Origin: Oscillospiraceae bacterium
GTDB lineage: Bacteria > Bacillota > Clostridia > Oscillospirales > Ruminococcaceae
Assembly: GCA_900768705.1 (NCBI GenBank)
Contig: CAAGEB010000015.1
Span: 1 to 25,105, forward strand
DNA: 25,105 nt
Direction: 5' to 3'
Below are positions 1 through 6,137 of this stretch, one piece after another. Position numbers and translations under genes: made by a program. Each line of letters begins with the position of its first letter. Within the stretch, counting starts at the first letter, position 1. The notes beneath the pieces were generated by a model, which saw only the letters and a list, made by a program, of their open reading frames with translations, was not told the DNA's origin and ran no database searches.

Positions 1-267
1 GCAAAGCTTGGCAAGGACGGCAAGGTTATCCTGTCTGATGTCACCGAAAAGGGCGACTATATAGTTATGCTCTGCGAATTCAGCGACAGGCTCGGTGATA
101 TGAGTAACGACGGCGTTCTGGACGCAAGGGACGCAGCTGCGGTATTGCGGGATCTGATTGGACTGGAAGAGGGTAAGAACCCGCTTATGGCTGACTTTAA
201 CGGCGACGGTGAACTTGACGCCAGAGACGCAGCGGCTATATTGAGAAATCTAATCGGTTTAGCGTAA
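1..267 (+). CDS. C-terminal fragment of a secreted protein ending in a type I dockerin
   Basis: The reading frame is open from base 1 to TAA at 265-267, giving the last 88 residues of a protein that begins outside the window. Two F-hand calcium loops are visible at residues 33-44 (DMSNDGVLDARD) and 65-76 (DFNGDGELDARD). Each has acidic or Asn/Ser ligands at loop positions 1, 3, 5, 9 and 12 and is followed by a helix of the AAAxLRxLIGL type. This duplicated arrangement defines type I dockerins, which bind cohesin modules and dock enzymes onto cellulosome scaffolds or the cell surface. The parent protein is therefore extracellular, but its catalytic or binding part is not visible. The 32 residues before the dockerin look like the end of a beta-rich domain or linker and are not identifiable. 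A terminator follows 18 bases after the stop. Confidence 0.85.
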   Translation, partial: AKLGKDGKVILSDVTEKGDYIVMLCEFSDRLGDMSNDGVLDARDAAAVLRDLIGLEEGKNPLMADFNGDGELDARDAAAILRNLIGLA

Positions 268-284
268 CCGCAACTGAATAACAG

Positions 285-314
285 AATGGGTGTACAGAGA
301 TGTACACCCATTTT
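285..314. terminator. Bidirectional intrinsic terminator between convergent genes
   Basis: A perfect 12-bp stem, AATGGGTGTACA at 285-296 and TGTACACCCATT at 301-312, encloses a GAGA tetraloop. It sits between the dockerin gene (+) and the acyl-CoA synthetase gene (-). The run TTTTATTTATT follows on the + strand; on the - strand the stem is followed by a poorer tail. It probably ends both transcripts. Confidence 0.75.
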
Positions 315-346
315 ATTTATTCAATAAATCTTTATCCTGCCGGCAA

Positions 347-2020
347 TTACTTTGTCTGTTCGTTCTTCTGACGGTCATTCTCACGGATTTCGGTACGGCG
401 GATTTTTCCGCTGATAGTCTTCGGAAGCTCCTCTACAAATTCCATCACACGGGGATATTTGTAGGGCGCAGTGTTGTGCTTTACATAATCCTGAATTTCC
501 GCAGCCAATTCATCGGAGGGTTCATAGCCCTTTGAAAGAACGATAGTGGCTTTAACCACTTCACCCCGTATAGGATGAGGAACGCCCGTTACTGCACATT
601 CCAGAACGGCAGGGTGGGTTATCAGAACAGATTCCACCTCAAAAGGTCCAATGCGATATCCGCTGGACTTGATAACATCATCGTTTCTGCCCACATACCA
701 GTAGTATCCATCCTCGTCACGGGTGGCGGTATCTCCCGTGTGGTACATACCGTCATGCCATGCGGCGTCGGTAAGGTCTTTGTTGAGATAATAACCTCTG
801 AACAAACCGGGGGTGTGGGTGTATTCGCCTTTAACTACAATTTCGCCTACCGTGCCGTTGGGAACGGAATTTCCGTTCTTATCCACAAGGTCAACATTGT
901 ACAGCGGAGTGGGTTTCCCCATAGAACCGGGCTTTGGGGTCATTCCGATGATATTTCCGATAAGGCAGGTGCTTTCCGTCTGACCGAAGCCCTCCATAAG
1001 GTTCAGACCGGTGTATTCCTTCCAACGGTTGAATACCTCTGCCGAAAGAGCTTCTCCTGCAATGGTGCAGTATTTCAGGCTGGAGAGATCATAATTTTCC
1101 AAACCTGCCTTGATAAAGAAGCGGTACATCGTGGGGGGAGCGCAGAAGGTGGTTATTTTATATTTCTGGATAATTGCCAGCATATTCTCGGGAATAAACT
1201 TGTCAAAATCATATACGAACACGCAGGTACCCATTGCCATTTGTCCGTAAATCTTGCCCCAAGCGGCTTTTGCCCAGCCGGTATCGGAAACGGTCAGATG
1301 AATACCGTCGGGATCCACATGCTGCCAGTGCTTTGCAGTCTGGATATGCGCCAGAGCATAGGCATAATCGTGAACTGCCATCTTAGGATATCCGGTGGTG
1401 CCGCTGGTAAAGTACATGAGAAACAGCTCATCCGCCTTTGTGGGAACACGCTCCATGGTGTCCGGGTATTTTTCGATTTCTTTATCAAATTCGGTCCAGC
1501 CTTCATGGGAACCGTTCACAACATACCTTGCAACGAGAGAGTGATCCACCTTTTTTTCGGACTCTTCTATAAACTCGGTTACTTCGCCGCAATGAGTTGC
1601 AACCACTGCCTTGACATCGGCGGCGTTCATTCGGTAAACGAAGTCCTTTACCGTGAGAAGATGTGTGGCGGGAATGGCAATTGCTCCGATTTTCATAAGA
1701 CCTATGAGGGTGTACCAAAACTGGTAATGACGCTTCATAACCAGCAGGACATGATCGCCCTTTTTGATTCCCATAGCGGTGAACATATTTGCTGCCTTGT
1801 TGGACAAACGGGATAAATCTCCGTAGGTCAGCAGCTTTTCATTTCCCTCCAGATCCACCCACATAAGCGCACGGCGATCCGGCTCCATTTCCGCATACTT
1901 GTCGATAATATCGTAGCCGAAATTAAAATTGTCGGGATACTTTATGCGAAAATTCTTTAAAATCCCGTCTTCGCCGTACTCCTCCTCAACGAAGTTGAGG
2001 TGATATGATTTTACATCCAT
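347..2020 (-). CDS. AMP-binding acyl-CoA synthetase (acetyl-/medium-chain type)
   Basis: This 557-residue cytoplasmic enzyme belongs to the ANL adenylate-forming superfamily. It would activate a carboxylic acid with ATP to an acyl-adenylate and then form the CoA thioester. Visible motifs are the P-loop-like TSGTTGYPK at residues 205-213, GFGQTES at 344-350, YHTGD at 426-430, the hinge region GRNDDVIKSSGYRIGPFE at about 444-461, and the C-terminal catalytic lysine in KTISGKIRR at about residue 539. Length and the SSGYRIGP hinge fit the acetyl-CoA/medium-chain (ACSM-like) branch rather than long-chain enzymes; the substrate cannot be read from sequence. ATG at 2020 is preceded by an AAAGGAAG ribosome binding site. 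The gene stands alone, convergent with the dockerin gene, and is apparently read from a consensus promoter more than 300 bases upstream, so its leader is unusually long. Confidence 0.9.
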   Translation of the reverse strand: MDVKSYHLNFVEEEYGEDGILKNFRIKYPDNFNFGYDIIDKYAEMEPDRRALMWVDLEGNEKLLTYGDLSRLSNKAANMFTAMGIKKGDHVLLVMKRHYQFWYTLIGLMKIGAIAIPATHLLTVKDFVYRMNAADVKAVVATHCGEVTEFIEESEKKVDHSLVARYVVNGSHEGWTEFDKEIEKYPDTMERVPTKADELFLMYFTSGTTGYPKMAVHDYAYALAHIQTAKHWQHVDPDGIHLTVSDTGWAKAAWGKIYGQMAMGTCVFVYDFDKFIPENMLAIIQKYKITTFCAPPTMYRFFIKAGLENYDLSSLKYCTIAGEALSAEVFNRWKEYTGLNLMEGFGQTESTCLIGNIIGMTPKPGSMGKPTPLYNVDLVDKNGNSVPNGTVGEIVVKGEYTHTPGLFRGYYLNKDLTDAAWHDGMYHTGDTATRDEDGYYWYVGRNDDVIKSSGYRIGPFEVESVLITHPAVLECAVTGVPHPIRGEVVKATIVLSKGYEPSDELAAEIQDYVKHNTAPYKYPRVMEFVEELPKTISGKIRRTEIRENDRQKNEQTK

Positions 2021-2336
2021 TAATATGCTTCCTTTTCCTCTAATTTTTATATAAACCCTTGAGAGTCTGTCCGGTTGAAAATGCTGCAGCGCTTTGTCGG
2101 AGAAATTGACCGGCAGGTGTGTTTCAGACTGTATGACTTCCGGATCGGATTTCAGAGGCTGTTTACTATTGGGAACTCCTATTTTGCAATGCCGCTATGC
2201 GGTGGATTTACTTTGCACACAGCTTTTTTCGATAAGCCGTGAGTATTTCTGCCGGAAAAATCGTATTTATCTGTTATAAGCAATATTTCATAAAGGATAT
2301 TTTGGCAGATTTTACGGAATTTATAAACACAGCGAC
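2021..2336 (-). promoter_or_regulatory. Long untranslated leader of the acyl-CoA synthetase gene, possible structured RNA
   Basis: The stretch between the predicted transcription start (about 2336, - strand) and the synthetase ATG holds no credible ORF. Read on the - strand it contains nested complementary segments: AGTCTG (2130-2125) with CAGACT (2069-2064), enclosing CCGGT with ACCGG, and a CCGC-ATA-GCGG hairpin at 2192-2202. I do not recognise a T-box, SAM, FMN, TPP, cobalamin or other common riboswitch core. Whether it regulates is inference. Confidence 0.35.
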
Positions 2337-2342
2337 AATATA

Positions 2343-2371
2343 ATTATATATCTTGAAGAAGAATTTGTCAA
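2343..2371 (-). promoter_or_regulatory. Sigma-A promoter for the acyl-CoA synthetase gene
   Basis: On the - strand TTGACA (2371-2366) and TATAAT (2348-2343) are separated by exactly 17 bp. Both hexamers are perfect consensus. The predicted start is near 2336, about 315 bases before the ATG. It is divergent from the rnpB promoter just to the right. Confidence 0.75.
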
Positions 2372-2413
2372 GCAATAACTATGAAATTTTTGTGTTCTTT
2401 TTGTGAACCTGAC

Positions 2414-2442
2414 TTGCTTTTTTAAAAAAAGTATGCTATAAT
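2414..2442 (+). promoter_or_regulatory. Sigma-A promoter for RNase P RNA
   Basis: TTGCTT (2414-2419), 17-bp spacer, extended -10 TGC-TATAAT (TATAAT at 2437-2442). The predicted start near 2449 lies about 17 bases before helix P1 of the RNA, as expected for rnpB with a short 5' extension. Confidence 0.75.
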
Positions 2443-2465
2443 GAAAGAACCGCATAAAAAGAATA

Positions 2466-2830
2466 GATTGCTGTCAGCGGTCTTCATTATATGATCGCGG
2501 GGTGCGAGAGCACAATGAGGAAAGTCCGAGCATCACAGAGCAGGGTAGCTGATAACATCAGCCGAGGGCGACCTTAGGGCTAGTGCAACAGAGATATACC
2601 GCAGCTTTATGCTGTAAGGGTGGAAAGGCGAGGTAAGAGCTCACCGGAATCCGGGAGACCGGATTGCCATGTAAACCCTATCCGATGCAACACCGATTGG
2701 TGCGGAGAATAACACGCCTGCTCGGCGTGCTTCGCTTAAGGTGGCTTGATCCTGCCGGCGACGGCAGGGCTAGATAGATGATCATACACGACAGAACTCG
2801 GCTTATCGATGGAGAACGCTGACAGCAGTC
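2466..2830 (+). ncRNA. rnpB: RNase P RNA (type A-like)
   Basis: This is the catalytic RNA that removes 5' leaders from pre-tRNAs. The ends are set by helix P1, GATTGCTGTCAGCG (2466-2479) paired with CGCTGACAGCAGTC (2817-2830). The universally conserved core is present: GAGGAAAGTCCGAGC at about 2517-2531 and ACAGAACTCGGCTTATCG near the 3' end (about 2791-2808), which together form the P4 region. GGGTGGAAAGGCGAGGTAAG is the conserved middle segment. The total of about 365 nt fits the usual bacterial size. Mature ends may differ by a few bases from P1 as drawn. Confidence 0.95.
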
Positions 2831-2875
2831 ATTTCTTTTGACGGTTTGATAAACCGGTTTAATCACAGCCCATGA

Positions 2876-2904
2876 AATCCCGCTTTTCGGCGGGGTTCTT
2901 TTTG
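2876..2904 (+). terminator. Intrinsic terminator downstream of rnpB
   Basis: AATCCCGC (2876-2883) pairs with GCGGGGTT (2890-2897) around a 6-base loop and is followed by CTTTTTG. It lies 46 bases after RNase P helix P1 and before the metK promoter, so it separates the two transcripts. Confidence 0.75.
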
Positions 2905-2935
2905 TTTATTTTGCCCCATTATTCCAAATAATAAC

Positions 2936-2964
2936 TTGACAACCCGGATTAAATGTGATATAAT
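2936..2964 (+). promoter_or_regulatory. Sigma-A promoter for metK
   Basis: Perfect TTGACA (2936-2941) and TATAAT (2959-2964), 17-bp spacer, extended -10 TGA just upstream. Predicted start near 2971, leaving a leader of about 80 bases. Confidence 0.85.
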
Positions 2965-2987
2965 TCAAATAGTATGCACAAAACGAC

Positions 2988-3021
2988 ATTTGCCGTGGAA
3001 TTATTTCCGTTTTTGGCAAAT
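2988..3021 (+). promoter_or_regulatory. Stem-loop in the metK leader
   Basis: ATTTGCC (2988-2994) pairs with GGCAAAT (3015-3021), and an inner GGAA-TTAT-TTCC hairpin (2997-3008) lies within. It sits between the predicted transcription start and the ribosome binding site. It does not resemble the SAM-I, SAM-II or SMK riboswitch cores that I know. A regulatory role is only a suggestion from its position. Confidence 0.35.
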
Positions 3022-3053
3022 ATTATTTCGGATTATATAAAGGAATGATGAAA

Positions 3054-4229
3054 ATGATAACGAAAAAGCTGTTCACATCCGAAAGCGTTACCGAGGGACA
3101 TCCGGATAAAATCTGCGACAACATCTCCGATGCGATTCTCGACGCTATTCTTGCTTTGGATCCCATGGGCAGAGTTGCCTGCGAAACCACCGTTACCACA
3201 GGCGTGGCAACGGTTATGGGTGAAATTTCCACCACGGCAAATATTGATATAACCTCTATCGTTCGTGATACAATCAGAGAAATCGGATATACGGACAGCA
3301 GGTTCGGTTTTGACGCCGATTCCTGTGCGGTTTTTTCTATTCTGGACAAACAATCTCCGGATATTGCAATGGGCGTGGACAGTGCTCTTGAGGGACGGGA
3401 AAACAACGGCTGCGATATAGGCGCAGGCGATCAGGGCATGATGTTTGGTTTTGCCTGCAGGGAAACTCCCGAGCTTATGCCTATGCCCATAAGCCTTGCC
3501 CATAAGCTGGCAAAGAAGCTTACCGCAGTTCGCAAGAGCGGGGAAATTCCCTACCTCCTTCCGGACGGAAAGACCCAGGTCAGCGTTGAATATGACGATG
3601 ACAAGCCAACCCGTGTGGATACGGTGGTTGTATCCTCCCAGCACCTTGCCTCCGCTTCGCTGGAGCAGATCCGTGCGGATATTATCGAAAAGGTTATTAA
3701 AACTACTATTCCCGCAGAATTGCTTGATGAAAATACAAAGTATTTTGTAAATCCCACAGGCCGTTTTGTTGTGGGCGGCCCTATGGGCGACAGCGGACTT
3801 ACCGGAAGAAAGATAATTGTTGATACCTACGGCGGTTATTCCCGTCATGGCGGCGGAGCTTTTTCCGGCAAGGATCCTACCAAGGTGGATCGTTCGGCGG
3901 CTTATATGGCTCGCTATGCTGCAAAGAATATAGTTGCCGCAGGACTTGCCGACAAGGCGGAAATCCAGATTGCTTATGCGATAGGCGTTGCTCATCCTGT
4001 TTCAGTGCGGGTTGACACCTTCGGAACGGGAAAAATCAGCGATGATAAAATCGCCGAGGCTGTTGTGAAGGAGTTTGACTTTCGTCCAGCTGCTATTATT
4101 GAAGCTCTTGACTTGAGAAAGCCTCAGTACAAGCAGTTGGCAGCTTACGGACACATGGGCAGAGAGGATCTGGGCGTTGCCTGGGAGAGAACCGACAAGG
4201 CGGAAATACTTAAAAAGTATCTCGGCTGA
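3054..4229 (+). CDS. metK: S-adenosylmethionine synthetase
   Basis: MetK makes S-adenosylmethionine from methionine and ATP in the cytoplasm, supplying methylation and polyamine pathways. The protein of 391 residues has the normal family length. Signatures visible are SVTEGHPDKICDN near the N-terminus (ATP site), GAGDQGMMFG (the conserved GAGDQG hexapeptide) and GGGAFSGKDPTKVDRSAAY (the phosphate-binding loop). Three in-frame ATGs occur at 3045, 3048 and 3054. The AAAGGA ribosome binding site ends at 3044, directly against the first ATG, so the third ATG at 3054 (9-base spacing) is the better start and yields the usual MITKKLFTSESVTEGHPDK beginning. It is a single-gene transcript with its own consensus promoter and a downstream hairpin. 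Confidence 0.97.
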   Translation: MITKKLFTSESVTEGHPDKICDNISDAILDAILALDPMGRVACETTVTTGVATVMGEISTTANIDITSIVRDTIREIGYTDSRFGFDADSCAVFSILDKQSPDIAMGVDSALEGRENNGCDIGAGDQGMMFGFACRETPELMPMPISLAHKLAKKLTAVRKSGEIPYLLPDGKTQVSVEYDDDKPTRVDTVVVSSQHLASASLEQIRADIIEKVIKTTIPAELLDENTKYFVNPTGRFVVGGPMGDSGLTGRKIIVDTYGGYSRHGGGAFSGKDPTKVDRSAAYMARYAAKNIVAAGLADKAEIQIAYAIGVAHPVSVRVDTFGTGKISDDKIAEAVVKEFDFRPAAIIEALDLRKPQYKQLAAYGHMGREDLGVAWERTDKAEILKKYLG

Positions 4230-4275
4230 TTTCAAAATAACCGTCCGTTGGTTGGCGGAATGTCAGAAATAATTA

Positions 4276-4316
4276 AAAGCTGCTTTTGATGCTTGTCGGA
4301 AGCAGCTTTGTGTTTA
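4276..4316 (+). terminator. Probable terminator after metK
   Basis: AAAGCTGCTT (4276-4285) pairs with AAGCAGCTTT (4300-4309) around a 14-base loop, followed by GTGTTTAT. The stem is strong but the T-rich tail is interrupted. Confidence 0.6.
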
Positions 4317-4353
4317 TCCGATTGAATTAAATCTTTCAGCAACAGCGGGTTGC

Positions 4354-4382
4354 TTGCTTTTATTATCCTTTAATGATATAAT
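4354..4382 (+). promoter_or_regulatory. Sigma-A promoter of the XRE regulator operon
   Basis: TTGCTT (4354-4359), 17-bp spacer, extended -10 TGA-TATAAT (TATAAT at 4377-4382), the same hexamers as the rnpB promoter. The predicted start near 4389 coincides with the ribosome binding site GAGGTGA (4389-4395), so the mRNA would have almost no leader. Confidence 0.65.
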
Positions 4383-4402
4383 AAGAGTGAGGTGATTTGA
4401 AT

Positions 4403-4852
4403 ATGGAAACAAAAAATGTAATTTATGAATTGAGAACAAAAATGGGATTATCTCAGGAGGAGCTTGCCGAAAAGGTATTTGTCACCCGTCAGGCTGTTTC
4501 CCGTTGGGAAACAGGGGATACTGTACCGAATACGGAAACGCTGAAGCTTTTGTCAAAGCTGTTTGATGTTTCAATCAATACGCTTCTTGGCTCTCCGAGA
4601 AAACTGATTTGTCAATGCTGCGGTATGCCGCTTGAGGATTCTTCTGTCAGCAGGGAAAACGATGGCACATTTAATGAAGAGTACTGTAAATGGTGTTATA
4701 CCGACGGGAACTTTGTTTATAAAAATATTGAGGAGCTGACAGACTTCCTTGTTGCACACATGTCAAATGAAAACTGGCTCCCCGAGCAGGCACGGGCTTA
4801 TTTTGAAAATCAGCTTCCACAGCTTAAACATTGGCAGCCGCAAAAAAAATAG
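4403..4852 (+). CDS. XRE-family regulator with C-terminal zinc ribbon
   Basis: The 149-residue protein has an XRE/Cro helix-turn-helix at residues 5-60 (GLSQEELAEKVFVTRQAVSRWE), so it is a likely DNA-binding regulator. A C-terminal zinc-ribbon segment follows: C70-x2-C73 in CQCCGMPLED and C95-x2-C98 in EEYCKWCYTDG, resembling the putative zinc-ribbon family Pfam PF12674. The last 45 residues are helical and rich in aromatics. I chose ATG 4403 over the in-frame TTG at 4397 because GAGGTGA (4389-4395) gives 7-base spacing to the ATG. It lies 16 bases upstream of the YgjP-like gene and is probably co-transcribed with it. The target operator and effector are unknown. Metal or redox sensing by the cysteines is possible but not shown. 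Confidence 0.85.
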   Translation: METKNVIYELRTKMGLSQEELAEKVFVTRQAVSRWETGDTVPNTETLKLLSKLFDVSINTLLGSPRKLICQCCGMPLEDSSVSRENDGTFNEEYCKWCYTDGNFVYKNIEELTDFLVAHMSNENWLPEQARAYFENQLPQLKHWQPQKK

Positions 4853-4868
4853 CCGCTGAGAGGTTGTT

Positions 4869-5567
4869 ATGAAAACTATCAGATTGAAGGATGGCAGAGA
4901 GCTGACTTATGAGCTTACCCGAAAATCGGTAAAAAATATTAATTTTCGTGCAAAGCAGGGGAATATTGTTGCAGTGTCTGCAAATACAAGGGTTTCTGTA
5001 AAGAAAATCGAGCAGATATTAGAGGAGAATGCGGATTTCTTTTTCAAGGCATTCGGACGGCTTAATGCACGGGAAGAACAGGATATGTTCGGCGGAGAGC
5101 AGATTAAGTGGCTGGGCAGGGAATACCCGGTGCGGATTTTTGACAGCTCACGGGAATGTGCCGTAATTGATGAAATCGAGTGCCGTGTTTTCACACGGCA
5201 GAAGGACAGACAGTACATATCCGAATTAATAAGGCAAACGGTGGTAAACCGTTTTATGGACTTGTGCAGGGAGCTGAACGAAGAAGTTCGCACTTCGCTC
5301 AAGAACAAGGGATTTTCCCCGCCTCCTACGGTCATTACCGTAAAAGATATGAAAACACGCTGGGGAAGCTGTTCATACAACAGGGGACATATTTCCATAA
5401 ACATTCGTCTTGCAGAATATCCGAGGGAAGCAGTGCTTTCCGTGTTTTGGCACGAATATGCACATTACTGGCATCACGATCATTCAAAGGCTTTTTACAG
5501 CTTTCTGGAAAGTTTGTATCCGGATTATAGGGTTCATAACAAGCTGTTGAAGGAAAATACTATATAA
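4869..5567 (+). CDS. YgjP-like (M48-related) zinc metallopeptidase domain protein
   Basis: The 232-residue soluble protein matches the YgjP/DUF45 family. Near the C-terminus it carries the zinc motif HEYAH (residues 195-199) with a further histidine at 205 in HHDHSKAF. The family hallmark TRWGSC, here followed by SYNRGHISIN, is at residues 163-178. The N-terminal half is beta-rich (IRLKDGRELTYELTRKSVKNINFRAK) and followed by a helical segment. The fold is that of SprT/WLM-type peptidases; the physiological substrate of this family is not established. It begins with ATG 8 bases after AGAGG and forms a two-gene unit with the preceding regulator. No signal peptide is visible. No terminator is clear before the hairpin element that begins 7 bases after its stop. 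Confidence 0.85.
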   Translation: MKTIRLKDGRELTYELTRKSVKNINFRAKQGNIVAVSANTRVSVKKIEQILEENADFFFKAFGRLNAREEQDMFGGEQIKWLGREYPVRIFDSSRECAVIDEIECRVFTRQKDRQYISELIRQTVVNRFMDLCRELNEEVRTSLKNKGFSPPPTVITVKDMKTRWGSCSYNRGHISINIRLAEYPREAVLSVFWHEYAHYWHHDHSKAFYSFLESLYPDYRVHNKLLKENTI

Positions 5568-5574
5568 AAGATTA

Positions 5575-5967
5575 GCGGTCGCATTTGTAGCGGCGTAGCG
5601 GCAAGCCGCCTTTTCCCAACAATACTCTGCAATGTGGGTTGGTTTGTGCCTGTAAGGTAATAAGTCTGAACAGACCAGAATTAGCTTTTCGCTTCCTTTT
5701 GTCTCACAAAAGGAAGCGGGGGTGCGGGGGCGCAACACGATGTTGCAAGGTGTCCGCCCTAGCGCAGCGTAGTGCTGCGCTAGGGCGGACACACTAATGC
5801 CCTCGACCGGGTAAAGGGTACGGAGTACCCTTACATTCTCCCCCTTCCCCCTCGGGGGAAGGGGGTCAGGGGGTTAGGGGGGACAAAGAACAATTGTATT
5901 ACCTTACAGTCGAAACGCAATCCATATAGCATTGTATCGTTGGAAAATAGCAGCGGCAGCTTGCCGC
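5575..5967. repeat. Intergenic modular hairpin element, copy 1 (two inverted anchors, MITE-like)
   Basis: This non-coding block fills most of the 570-base gap between the convergent YgjP-like and zinc-ribbon genes. The two ends are imperfect inverted repeats: 5599-5662 (CGGCAAGCCGCC to CTGTAAGGTAATA) against 5897-5966 read in reverse. Between them stands a row of perfect hairpins: 5690-5718 (13-bp arms, 3-base loop), 5732-5746 (6 bp), 5750-5792 (19 bp, 5-base loop), 5814-5832 (8 bp) and 5840-5865 (CCCCCTTCCCCC arms, 2-base loop). Short hairpins also close both ends (5598-5609 and 5953-5967). A related copy starts at 24908. There is no ORF, so if it moves it needs a transposase in trans. No target duplication could be identified. 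The remaining 5968-6089 holds nothing I can name. Confidence 0.75.
5750..5792. repeat. Perfect 19-bp inverted repeat within the element
   Basis: GTGTCCGCCCTAGCGCAGC (5750-5768) and its exact reverse complement (5774-5792) flank the 5-base loop GTAGT. It is the longest perfect hairpin in the window. No T-run follows on either strand, so it is not a simple terminator. Confidence 0.85.
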
Positions 5968-6089
5968 CCCCAAAGGGTTAGATAATAAGAGAGTGAGCAT
6001 AGATTGCAAAATCTTGAAAAAAGGTTGTCCCTGTTGTTCCTAACCTCTTATCTCAGATGTCAGCCCTAGAAAAGGCTTTTTCAACAAGT

Positions 6090-6119
6090 TCCGGGCAGTA
6101 CCGATTGGTACTGCCCGGA
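6090..6119. terminator. Strong stem-loop after the large zinc-ribbon gene
   Basis: TCCGGGCAGTACC (6090-6102) and GGTACTGCCCGGA (6107-6119) form a perfect 13-bp stem with a GATT loop, 18 bases past the stop codon of the - strand gene. T-runs are poor on both strands (TTGTATG on +, ACTTGTTG on -). It is most likely the terminator or mRNA-end hairpin of the - strand gene. Confidence 0.6.
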
Positions 6120-6137
6120 TTGTATGTGGCTTGACAC

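Noticed and set aside
575..1816. 413-residue open frame on the + strand
   Set aside because: It is antisense to the acyl-CoA synthetase gene, has no ribosome binding site or family motif, and is explained by codon bias of the real gene.
2021..2336. T-box or known riboswitch in the acyl-CoA synthetase leader
   Set aside because: I found neither a T-box sequence (GGGTGGNACC-type) nor the conserved cores of common riboswitches; it is kept only as an unclassified leader.
2678..2866. 62-residue frame on the - strand
   Set aside because: It lies almost wholly inside the RNase P RNA gene.
3033..3995. 320-residue open frame opposite metK
   Set aside because: It mirrors metK codons, has no recognisable domain and no expression signals.
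5484..5792. 102-residue frame on the - strand
   Set aside because: It runs from the element's hairpins into the YgjP-like gene, and the sequence is better explained as an inverted-repeat element.
5840..5865. C-rich hairpin as a simple intrinsic terminator
   Set aside because: No T-run follows on either strand and it recurs as a module in copy 2, so it is treated as part of the element.
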